A stretch of DNA of 64,000 nucleotides from Pratylenchus scribneri (taxonomy: Eukaryota > Nematoda > Chromadorea > Rhabditida > Pratylenchidae), in the NCBI GenBank assembly GCA_030063045.1, contig JAQSEB010000110.1, positions 806,001 through 870,000 of the forward strand, given 5' to 3'. The position numbers were made by a program, and so were the translations under genes. The notes under the pieces were generated by a model. It was not told the origin of the DNA, made no database searches, and saw only the letters and a list, made by a program, of their open reading frames with translations. Shown in pieces: positions 23,404-34,086 of this stretch; positions within the stretch are counted from its first letter, which is position 1, and every line of letters begins with the position of its first letter.

Positions 23404-26400
23404 ATGGTAGTAGAAAATAAAACGATAGTCGAATGGGTTGATGTTGACCCTGTGTACCATTATACTATAAGAACAAACGTACTTATAATTGTGCTTGTGG
23501 TTGTTGGCCCTTTGTTCAAATTGAGTAAAAAAAGGCCTGTATTGGTGTTCCTGTTTAGCAAGGTGGGGAGATGATGATGATGTACGGTTATTATTAAAAG
23601 GCCAAAAAAATTCTTGTATTGCAAATTCGGTCGATAATGAATAATGATACAAGCAAATAGCCGCCAGACTTTTTTACCTAAAGTTCGAAATATTCAATTT
23701 TTAATGATATGGCTATGTAGCATTAGCTAAAAAATGTAAATTGTAGCATTCTAATAAATGAATATAATTTTAATTTTATAATTCGAAAGATAAATATAAT
23801 TTCTTTCGAAATCAAACAAATTAAACTTTTTAAATTTATTTTTTGGACTTATTTAAAAAAAGAAAGTGACCCTAATTTCGCGCATTTTGAAATCCTCGCT
23901 TAATAAAAATCTTTTAATTTCAGGCTTTAATATCAATTCTTCAATCATGTGAATTGGTCAATTTATTGAACAGACCTTTAAAGTTTTTGCCTGTATTTAT
24001 CGCGGAAAATATTTGGTGGTTTCTGGATATGAATTCTTTATCTGCGAGATTACATTTACTGGCCTTGGCAATGAATCGTAATTTGGCTGTTTATTTTCCT
24101 TTTTGGTATGAACGAAACATCAAGTTTCGGTGAGAATATTTTAAAATAGTAATTAAATTAATTCAAATTTTTGAAGGGAAAAATGCATTCAATATATAAT
24201 AATTAAATTCAATTAAAAATATAAATATAATGTGAATTAATTTTCGTTTCGTATATTAAGATTATTATGTATAATATGTTTGATTATTTGGATTTTATAT
24301 CTCTCAGTGTCACAAATTTATTGGTTTTTATTTGGCAAAGCATATGGACATGGGGTCTCGTGTCTCGATGAAAAAATTTTTAAAATATGAAATTAAATTT
24401 TTTAAGTGTATGTAAACAATTGAATAATTATATTACGATAGTTAGTAAAATTTTTATGAATTAAAAAATTATGGCTCAATCTTGTCATTGGTAAATTAGT
24501 ATAGTGAAACAATTGAAATTGTAAATTTATGATCTGAAAAATCTTTTTTCATCATGGTAATTTTTTAAATGTAAAAAAATTTATTTCGAGTAAAAATTTA
24601 AATAAAATTTATTTCATTGTTCCAATTTGACCAGCTTTATCAATATAAAATGAATTATTATATATATTATTGGCTACAATTTTACAATGTGTTGACATTT
24701 GTAAGCTTATTATATGTTTTATTTCACAGCCCAAATAGCTCAAAAATTTTAATTCATAAGATAAATACAAAATAGAATTTTTTATATAAAGAGTTCTTTA
24801 TACTGCATTTTAACACATTTTAAAACATACAGATTTTTTCTGAATTTTAAAAAATATTGCCCGATTTTGCCAAATTTTTCATAGATTTTTTAATGAAGTT
24901 CCATATCATAGTTTGATAACCCGCAATAAATTATCCCTAAAAATTATCTTTCCAAAAATATTGAAATATTTTTTCATCGAGACCCTTTTCTTTTTATTTT
25001 CCTCCAAAACTCACAATATTTGAATCTACAATATTTACAATAGTAACAATACTTAATACTGACAACATATTTGTCAAAATTGTCATCTATGCTTCTGCAA
25101 TTTTATATCTTTTAATGTCGGCTAGACTTCTCTACGTGAAATGTGCGGTGAATTTAAATTAATTTTATAAGAATAAAAATAGAAATAGAAAAATGGAAGT
25201 AAATATGAACATATACTATAGTCATCTAAAATATCATATAAATTGCAGGCATCCTTTCAAATTGGACATTTCCGGAATTGCCTAGGCATTAGCTCGGTAA
25301 GAAATCTCGGTTTTTTTTCTATAAAATTTGATGTCACGGAATTAGGCTCATTCGACTAGGCATGGTTAATTTAGTTTATTAAATCTCAATTTCATATCAG
25401 ACCGATATTAAGGCTAGCCTAAAGTAACCGGTTTAGATTTAAACAATGGTTCAACTTTTTAAGACAAACTCATCCCTCTCTGAATTCATAGACTGAACCG
25501 AACATGTCATATCGAAAGTTGTCTTTTCTCGCGAAATTACGAACACATATAAGCCGAGATTTTTTTAGAAGCTCTATTAAAGACTTATGTAATTCTAGAA
25601 ATGTCCAATTTCCAGATTGCACTTAATAGATAAATATTAGGGTAGGGCTAAAGCTCAATTTAAATTTTTAGGCTCTAGGCTGTATAAATGGCTAGCCGCC
25701 TTTTGCGGACCCGCCACTTGCGGATAAAACGGTTTGGTGCCGATGGCAGTATAGTTAATGTGGCATTGTTTATGTCATTTTATTAAGGCATAAAATTAGC
25801 TATAAAATGATATCAAAAGATTTGGCCAATGTTGGATATTCACAGAGATATGGCCAAAAAACCGTTGGTTTAATTAAATTTATTTTTTGGCCTTTTTTGG
25901 CCATAAATTACTGAATATTCAATATAGGCCAATGCTTTTGATGTCATTTTGTAGCTAATTTTATGCCTAATAATATGCTCTAAATAATTCCACATCAAGT
26001 TTAATGCAAGGGGCACCAAACCGTTTCGTCCGCAAAGTGGCGGATCCGCAAAAGGCGTAATACCGTATAAATGATGAACATTGTCAGATATTATCTAAAG
26101 TTCCATCCACCAATAAGTTAGTTTTATTAAAGCAATGATATTCACAAATGAACATAATTTAAGGAAAACAATGGCTAAATATTTAAACCGTAAGAAAAAT
26201 TGCATGGCTTTAAAAATTTTGTTTGATGATAATTTTAATCTAAATATTTTTTAAAATTTTAGTCACAAAACTTGAAATTGCAAACCAATCGGAAATTGAT
26301 CATTTCCGCATTTGCATTGTGTGTATGACTGGACTAGCTCCATTTTTGGCTTTGGAATTAGTTGAATACACAAGCCGTAGTATAAACAAAATAATTGTGA

Positions 26401-26639
26401 ATTTTATGGGTGGTGAAGAACGGTATCGATATTTATGGAGCTTGTTGAAATATTCTTGCATTATCACTGAGGATTTATGCTTATTTTTGCTATGCCGTGA
26501 TTTTCGACGGATGTTTATATTTCCAATTTTTTGCCGCAAGTCACGGAATAATGCCATTACATCAGAACCAGAACAAATGATTTCATTGCCTGCCCCTCAA
26601 ATGGTCGAAGAAAGTGCGGAACAAATTAATCGAGTATAA
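23404..26639 (+). CDS. Serpentine 7TM receptor, intact five-exon member (313 aa)
   Basis: Exons 23404-23562, 23924-24129, 24261-24361, 25044-25142 and 26263-26639; introns in phases 0, 2, 1 and 1. Exon 1 ends TM1 with PVLVFLFSK. Exon 2 carries TM2-TM3 and ends ALAMNRNLAVYFPFWY, an asparagine-arginine motif after TM3 typical of nematode chemoreceptor families such as Srx and Srsx. Exons 3 and 4 give TM4-TM5. Exon 5 gives TM6-TM7 and ends TM7 with TEDLCLFLLCRDFRR, the family's conserved E-x-x-L-x-x-L-L-x-D-F-R tail. Phases 0, 2 and 1 match the receptor genes of the tandem array. The junction between exons 3 and 4 (donor T|GTCTCG) is weak and inferred from phase. Intron 4 hosts two foldback elements. 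Membrane receptor; ligand unknown. Confidence 0.72.
25240..25625. mobile_element. Foldback repeat in intron 4 of the receptor gene
   Basis: AAATTGGACATTTCCGGAATT near 25258 returns inverted as AATTCTAGAAATGTCCAATTT near 25590. AAATCTCGG near 25304 returns as CCGAGATTT near 25552. The interior includes CCGGTTTAGATTTAAACAATGGTTCAA, related to interiors of other foldbacks in the window. Ends and target duplication were not defined. Confidence 0.5.
25690..26064. mobile_element. Foldback MITE, CGCCTTTTGCGGA family, copy 1
   Basis: A 375-bp element with terminal inverted repeats sharing CGCCTTTTGCGGA and a second inverted block, CCGCCACTTGCGGATAAAACGG against CCGTTTCGTCCGCAAAGTGGCGG. The flanks repeat GTATAAAT (25682-25689 and 26065-26072), an 8-bp target duplication as expected for hAT-like transposition. 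No coding capacity. Related copies lie at 40807, 41640 and in the second array unit. Confidence 0.8.
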
Positions 26640-27242
26640 GATAAACACATTAAATGAAATGAATTTTAATGTATAAAGTTGTGATTTTTAATTGTAAACG
26701 AGAAATTTGATAAATTTTTTTCAAAAAAAAATTAACTTGATTTTTTCATTTTTTAAATTAATTTTGGAAATTTTAAAGCATAAAAAATTGAAATTAATAC
26801 TTAATTAGGGGCATAATTGAAAAAATGTACATTGATAAAAGAAAAAAAAGCATTGAACCCAGTGGTGGGCCATTGTAATGAATATTGATTCAATAACTAA
26901 ATCAATGAATAATTTCATTTCATTTCATTGTTTTCAATTTTATATTTATTATAGAGATAATTTGTTAATATTTGTAAAGTGCATAAACAATTCCTGGTTT
27001 TTTCCCACATTATTAATTGTAAATATTTGTTGGCCATTTAATAGCGGCAAGGTGGCCTACTACAATTTTATGTTTTTGACCACTTTCGCCCTTTCGGTTA
27101 ATTAATTTGTTCCAAAGCATGATTATGAAAATTTAAGGCATTAATTTATTTCACCGTTTGCCTTCAAATTCCATTATAGGTGATTTTCTATTTTGTCTGC
27201 TATTCCTTAAAAATTTAAATATTATTTGAATTTATAGAAAAA
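26640..27242. other. Intergenic spacer
   Basis: About 0.6 kb of AT-rich DNA between two receptor genes in the same orientation. A 75-codon frame at 26878-27105 has hydrophobic runs but no ATG context or family resemblance that I can support. Nothing else is seen. Confidence 0.5.
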
Positions 27243-28773
27243 ATGCTTCCTGAGCCTTATGATTGGATTCTCCGATTAACTTTGAACATTCTGATCTTCT
27301 CTATTATTTTATTTTTACTGCGACCACTTTGGAAATTAGCGGCAACTCGACTGGCTTTGATAATTGTTTTTAGTCGTGCTGTTGGAAATTTGCTTAGATT
27401 GCTCGCGGATTTGCCAAACTTCATAAATTTTAAAATATTAAAAAATGCAAATAATATTCCCGAACCTTACTCATCCATTAAAAATGTAAATGTTAATGCA
27501 TTGACAATAATGCAAGCCATTCATATTTTGGCATTTGCCATCAATCGAGTTCATGCTCTTTTCTTTCCATTTCACTATAAATTATTTGCAGCAAAGGAAA
27601 GGTAACAATCTATCAAATTATTAACAATTAGTTGTGCCTTTACTATGGATATAGGATATAAGATATGATACACATTAAAAGAAATAAATTTGTAGATGTA
27701 GATCTAATTAATGACTTGACACCTCAATAAATTAATAAAAATATCAAGAATTGAATAAATTCCTATTAATTCCAAGAATTATCCAATAAATAAGCCTCAA
27801 ATTTTAAGGCCAAAATTTATTTGAGATGAAGCATGATAGACCGCTGTATTAAATAATAAAATTCAATTTTAAATAAAATTACTTATATATAGTTTCGAAA
27901 TCATTTTCTTTGAATGGAATTGTCAAATTTTATAAATGTCTATTTTTCCTAAATAGAAATTTTTATTGGCTATGTTTGTTTATCTGGCTAATCTCTATCA
28001 TAATTGGCTTCTTCGACCAAATACAAGTTCAAATCTACAATTACAATAAAGAGCATCATATTCCATATTCAGCACCAAAATTTATAAGCATTTATATAAT
28101 CAATGCAGCTAATTTTTTGCCGTTTTATGCTATATTGCTTTCTGTGGTCGATTAGGCTGGATAAAAGCAAAAAGTAGTGAGTGGAATAATACTTTAATGG
28201 AAATCAAAAAATTTATTTAGAAAACGTAAAACTTAAAAAAATATTATGAACATAAAATTTAAGGATTTTTATAAATATACTTATTACATCGAAAAATCGG
28301 TCTTTTTGAAACGTAAAATGACCAAAACCAAAATGATTTTTTAAACAATTTCTTGCTTAATCCTATTTGGCCTAACAAACTAAAATAAATAATTATATTG
28401 GGACGATAAAAAATTTTTCCAAAAATGTAAGCATAAAAATCTTCCAAAAATTCCAATAATGCTTTTCATTTTTAAATGTGTTTTTTTAGATAATAATGAT
28501 GTCACATTTTCAAATGCAAATGCTAATACCGAAAAAGATTTGCTAAAAATTTTTTTGGTTTGCCTATCATGTCTGTTCGTGTCAGGTTTTCGCATTGCTT
28601 TGATTGGTCAATTGGATCCTACGACTTGGCCGGAATTGCCGAGAACAATCCATTATTGGACTAGTTATGGTTTTTATTTGATTGGGCTTTGCACAGAGGA
28701 AATCAGCCTGGCCATTTTGCTTCCTGAATTTCGAAGCAATATTATCCAACAATTTAGCACAATATTTTGCTAG
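27243..28773 (+). pseudogene. Serpentine 7TM receptor with lost intron and a frameshift
   Basis: Exons 27243-27601, 27957 to about 28174, and 28490-28773. Exon 1 reads straight through the point (IVFSR|AVGNLL) where its relatives have a phase-0 intron, so that intron is missing here. It ends TM3 with AFAINRVHALFFPFHY. Exon 2 runs RNFYWLCLFIW and reaches a TAG at 28153-28155 after LLSVVD. A shift by one base would continue RLGWIKAK to a phase-1 donor (AAAA|GTAGTG), the place where the relatives splice. Exon 3 gives TM6-TM7 and ends EEISLAILLPEFRSN, the family tail. Most likely a recent pseudogene through a 1-nt loss near 28147, or a sequencing error; a shorter functional protein is less likely. 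Confidence 0.65.
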
Positions 28774-29339
28774 AAATCCAGTAGAATTGGTTTACAACAA
28801 GATTGAAATATTATACATACTTAACTTGATTCGTCCTAAATATCTTTATTGTTGGCTTTGATGAAATTTTAATAAGAACATTAAGAAATATTTAAATTAT
28901 TTAAATTTTCATTTTGTGATTCATGAATAAATCAATAAATTGCATAATATAAATTTTCTTCAATAATTTCAGTTTGTATAAAAAATTAACAATATAATTT
29001 AACGAAATTTGAACATTTAATCAAAATTTATTAATAACGAGTATGAAATAAAAACTTAAATTAATAAAATTAGTTCCAAAAATAATGATACCAACATCGA
29101 TTTAAGTTACCGCACAAAATTTCTCATTAAATTCTAACCCCAAAATTATAATTTTCCATCATACAATTAAATATGAATATTAAAATAAAATCTCAGAAAA
29201 ACAATTTCAAACTGGAGTGGAGATAATAATTAATAAATGAATAAAAAAGAGAAAATAAAATAAACGGCAGGTGATTTTCTAAGATATATATTTTCGAATC
29301 TTTCTTGTAATTCTCAACATTTTCCATTCCCGCGTCATA

Positions 29340-29590
29340 ATGCTAATGCTTATTTGTTAGTGGAGAAATTTTTCCAACTCCTTAAATAAAGTTACCAAAA
29401 TTCACACAAATTGAGCCGCCAGCATTTTACAAATCGTTGTCAATGGGTAAAGTTGTAATGTGGAAAATTTTATCGATAATTCAGCTTTCCCTATTAGCAT
29501 TTTTTTATTTACTAAATTTAAAATATTTCCATACCAAATAATCTCTATGGCCGGTGGCAATTTGAAGCGTATTAATATTAATTCCATAAT
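29340..29590 (-). pseudogene. Relic of SPRY last exon, unit A
   Basis: On the minus strand the segment reads KAELSIKFSTLQLYPL, closely parallel to TTELSVKFATFQLFAAINL in the last exon of the SPRY gene at 34087-34265. The flanking bases (TTAGTGGAGAAATTT and GCCAGCATTTTACAAATCGTTG) also align to that exon. Frames are broken and no other SPRY exon is next to it. Equivalent relics lie near 42780-43030 and 55525-55775. Confidence 0.65.
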
Positions 29591-29900
29591 TTTTTTTCCA
29601 TTGTTGATAATTTGTAAAGATATCTTCGGAGATTTTTAGAATAGAAATTAAATTAATCCAAAAAATCAGCACCAGAAATGCATAATTTTTTTTTGTCGAA
29701 AATAATCTTTTTTTGAGACCACAAAACTGGTTAAAATGTATTCATTTTTAAACTTGTTATTCTTGCTAAAATTTTTTTATTTTCCTGTCTAAATAAAATT
29801 CCACTTTATTTTTTTCTGATTTTAAAATTTGTTCAATTTTTCAATTAAATTGGAATAATTTCGTATCAAATATCCAATGCCATTTTATAAAAATGTTCAA

Positions 29901-30280
29901 GGTACTAATGGAGTTTGTCCCCTAATGTAAGAGGGAAGGGAATAAACAGTTTTTGTCTATCAAATAAGAAACTGGTTTTAGACCCTACAAACCTTATACC
30001 AATTTGTAGATCTCATTGAGACGCATCGAATGGTATATAAAATGTCATGTTTTGGCCAAAAATTAAAAAGTTTAAAACCAATAAACAGGAAATATGGTTC
30101 AAACGGTTTAAGACCCTTTATTTTTGGTTAAAACCAGACATTTTTTATATCATTGGATGCGTCTTGACGAGATCTATCAATTGGTATAAGGTTTATAGGG
30201 TCTAAAACTGGTTTCATATTTATTGCAATTCAAAAACTGTCTATTCCTTTCGCTCGTAGGGGACAATCTCCATTAGTACC
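29901..30280. mobile_element. 380-bp MITE present only in unit A
   Basis: Perfectly bounded: terminal inverted repeats GGTACTAATGGAG and CTCCATTAGTACC, continuing inwards as an imperfect inverted repeat of about 50 bp. The flanks carry the 8-bp duplication ATGTTCAA (29893-29900 and 30281-30288). Units B and C lack it. The interior contains the GACGCATCGAATGGTATAT module in both orientations. Confidence 0.88.
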
Positions 30281-30836
30281 ATGTTCAAAACTGCTATGAA
30301 ATTTGTAATTTCTTACCTCTTGAAAATAAAATAAATAATAATTATAGGTTGCTTTAGCACTTTTCAGTTTATTCTAAAGTTGCCAAATGCAAATAATTTT
30401 CATTGTTATATATTTATTTATAATTATTATGTATTAGGAAAAATTACGGCCTTAAAATTTGCTGCTTTCAATTTATATTTAATAAATTCTCGGAAAAATT
30501 TTTCTAAAATAAACGCACATTTTTAAATAAAATGCCGAAAATTTGAAAGGTCAGACTCTCTGTGATGATTTGAAGAAGACAGCTGCTGATTTAATTTCCA
30601 ATGAAGTCCGAAAAAGTGAACTAAAAATTAGTAATAATTTTTAATAATTGATTAAACAAATGCGCATTTTTGCCTCTCATGGCATTCTCTTCGAAAAAAT
30701 ATAAATTCCTTCCAATCCTTCTATGAAAACCTTCAAACCTTTTATAAGCTTCGTACATATTCAGAACATTCAAAAAAAATTTAGGTGAAATTTTCCAAGC
30801 AGTCTTTTAAAATAATTAAAATTCATCAATTTTCCA

Positions 30837-33675
30837 ATGAATTCTTCTGCTAATTGGCTGACATCATTTGAACAAATTATTTATGAGATATGGCATTTAA
30901 TCACGATTGGATTCCTTTGCTTAATCATCAAACCATTGTGGACATTGGCAAATACCCGACCGGTGTTGATGATTGTTTTTAGCAAGGTGTTTAAGGCGGT
31001 CCATTAAATTTGTATTAGAATTTCAACGAATTTCAATTTGATTTAAAATGTCTATTGATCCCACTTGGTTTAATTTCTGTTGAATTAAGAAATAGAAATG
31101 AGGCAAAAAATTTTAGCTCATTTTTGTTTAGATATGATATCTCGTACATCGCTATTTATGCTTCCATGTACTTCCCAGACCCCAAATCCACATAGTGATG
31201 GATTACTCAAAATCAAAGATATTGTTGCTCCGATTTGATTTCCACAATTAAGGGAGGATAGAGCATTAATTTATGTATTATTCGATTCGTCATGAGATTT
31301 AGTGGGGATAAATGCTAATTAGGCCCAGATTTGATTATTTTGTTTTAAATATAATAAATCTGGTTAAAGCTTAAAATTTCAATTTGCCATGATTTTGGTT
31401 TAAATCATTAAATCGATTTTAAATTAAAATCTTATTAATTATAAATAAAAGAGACCCAAATGAATCGAATTAATTAAAGATTAAGACTGTTAATTATTAA
31501 TAGAACATTTCGAAAACAAAATCAGCTATAATATATAAACTAAATTGAATACCAAATATCAACTTTCAATGCTGATTTATTAAAATTCTAAGAAAAATTG
31601 ATATTTTCTTTTTATTTTACCACAGGCAATTTTGTCGTTGATAGACGCCATATTCACGCTGTTAGCCAGAACTGCGAATTATGTAAAAATTGATTTGCTC
31701 GAAACTTTGCTATTCATTTGGCGCATACACAACAAATTAATACATGATATTCTGGAATTTGCCATCCTTTTGCATATTGCGGCTCTTGCCTTCAACCGAA
31801 TGCATTGCATCTTATGGCCCTTCCATTACAATGGTCGGGTTACGAAAAGGTTTGCATTAAGACAAAAGATGGTTTATTCACTTGATTGATAGATGATTTT
31901 GTACTCATTTACTAGGAATTATTTCATTTTTAAATTAAAACTGAAACTTTTCCTTTTAAGTTAATTATTAAATATGGCAGTATTAAAATCAAAATAATGA
32001 AAAGTATATACTTATATATAATTCAGATAAATAGCTAATCTCAGATTCTAAATTTCGTTTTGATTCGTAAAAAGGCTTATTCGACTCAAAATGGTCGATT
32101 TATTTTATAAAATTTTCAATTTCACACCAGTTTATATCTGGTTAAGAAAGATGATAGATGAACCGTTGTTTAAGACCTAAACCGATTTAGATTTATTTAC
32201 TTTCCTAGGCTTTATTTCAGGTCTGAAATTGAAATTTTATTTTTTAAATTTACAATTTTAAGTCGAATGATAGCCTATAGAGGTTATTACCAATTTTAAT
32301 ACCTGTATACTCCTAATAAATACATAGCAAATTCATTAGGAAAACTTAATTGTTAAAATGTCTTTTATAATCCATGCAGAAAAATTGTTGTTCAATGCAT
32401 TTTTCTATGGATTCTGGGCATATTGATTGGTGCAGGAATACAAATACAAAAGCAAGTGGGTGTTTACCAAGCATGTACATGGATTGTGTTTATTGCAATC
32501 GTACTTTATATGATTGTTGGAGCAAATATGGCTTGGAGGAAATGTAAATTTTTGTATTTACCAAAATAAAGGAGAATTGAATTTGTCTATTGTTGTTAAA
32601 TAAGCAAAATATCAAATTTCGAAACATCACAAAAAGCTCGTTCGTTGTCTTCAAGATATGATTGAAAAAAAATTTAAAAAATCAAACGTCACTTGGTTAT
32701 TCTATTAAGCATAATTCCAGCCAAGCCAAAAATAAGGATGCATTTACTAATTTGGTGTAAGGACAAATTAGCACTTTTTAATAAGTAATAATAATAACTC
32801 ATTAATGAACGAACCAATTTTGATATATCAAATTAAAGAGCAGATTATTGATTATCTAATTTTAATAATTTTATTTAAAATGTTTAGAATTTTTGAAATT
32901 TTGCCCATAAACCTCTTAAATGTCCTATACTATTGATTAGCTAATTTTTTTGGGATTTTTGGATTTTACTTCATCAATTTTGAATTAATTTAAATAAATT
33001 ATAATTATTAGATAGCCGACTCTCAGAATTTTATTTTGATAATAAGACATCAATATTGCTTCATTCCTTTTAGTGTTCTTATAAACAACGCCATACCCAT
33101 AAGACATAAAGTTTGGCTGTTTCCCAACAGAGATATTTCAATGTTAATTACCAATTTTATTCAACCATATCAAATGACAAATGAGCTAAATATGCTCAAA
33201 GAAAAATAAGCTTTTTATTACTTCGGTTTATTTTTTGTCAAATTCAGACAAGAAAAATTTATATTAAAATAAAAATTTAATTTTGAATTTTGAAAAAGAT
33301 TCTTCTTATAATTTGTTGCCAGAGGGAGTTGAAAAAGACTTCAACAAAATTACCATTGCCTGTTTGACTGCTTTGTTGCCCATTCTAATTTCATTTTTGG
33401 CCCAGGCCGTGGCATTAACAAATCAGAAAGACAAAAATTTGGCCACTCAAATGCAATTGGTACAAACTGCCTTGGGGCCTTTTGTCTATTGTGCGGATGA
33501 ATCATGTTTGATTGTGCTGTTGGCAGATTTTCGACAAATTATAAAGAAATTTTTGCATTCAATTATTTGCGGATGGAAGAATGACAATGTCAGAAGCCAT
33601 CAAAATACTATTACGCTTAGGACATTTTCGAATAGTGAAATGCCGCCAATTTCCTCAGTAGCTGTGAAAACATAG
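30837..33675 (+). CDS. Serpentine 7TM receptor, unit A, intact (304 aa)
   Basis: Exons 30837-30986, 31626-31849, 32380-32543 and 33299-33675; introns in phases 0, 2 and 1; 915 nt with stop. Exon 1 begins MNSSANWLTSFEQ and carries TM1, ending VLMIVFSK. Exon 2 gives TM2-TM3 and ends ALAFNRMHCILWPFHY. Exon 3 gives TM4-TM5. Exon 4 gives TM6-TM7 and the conserved tail DESCLIVLLADFRQ. Exon 3 here is 164 nt, which keeps phase; the B and C copies are 163 nt and lose it. So this is the only open copy of the three. It is convergent with the SPRY gene, with 411 bp between stops. Same family as 23404-26639; likely a chemosensory or peptide receptor at the plasma membrane, ligand unknown. Confidence 0.78.
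32070..32285. repeat. Inverted repeat in receptor intron 3, unit A
   Basis: ATTCGACTCAAAATGG near 32089 with TTTCAATTTCACACC returns inverted as GGTCTGAAATTGAAA and TTTAAGTCGAATGA near 32220-32270. It lies between exons 2 and 3, at equivalent positions in units B (about 44820-45030) and C (about 57565-57775). Probably an old MITE carried along by the duplication. Confidence 0.55.
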
Positions 33676-34086
33676 AAGATCCAATTTTTAAACGTAAATG
33701 TATGAATTTGTAATCAATGTAAAAATAATAAAAAATAAATAGAATTGAAATTTGTAAATAATTTATTGGAAATTGGAATAAACTTAATGAAATTTCAATT
33801 AGAATTTGGAATAATAATTAATAATCTAATGGTACAAATTTGAATATTTAATTAAATTTTGTAAAAAATGGATAAAATAAAATATTAAATTCAACAAAAT
33901 TAGATCTTAGAATAATTTTAAAAAATTCATTTTGAGTGAGATTGAGCTGCCCTGAAAAATTAATTGTGCCAAAAATGATGAAAGAATTTTGCGTTTGAAT
34001 TCAAAGGATATGATTAACAAAAAAATGGAAAATAATAATATACGGCGGATTGTTCTTAAAAATATGCTGGTTGAACTTTTTGCTTA

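Larger units (their letters stand above)
29000..33890. repeat. Array unit A, receptor half (diverged from units B and C)
   Basis: Homologous to 42400-46640 and 55150-59390. Homology starts near 29000 just after the frameshifted receptor gene. This copy differs from B and C by many substitutions, by the 380-bp MITE at 29901 and by other indels. B and C are almost identical to each other in the same interval. Confidence 0.8.

Noticed and set aside
26878..27105. 75-codon hydrophobic frame between receptor genes
   Set aside because: No family resemblance, no splice partners, and AT-rich DNA readily gives F/I/N/Y-rich frames.
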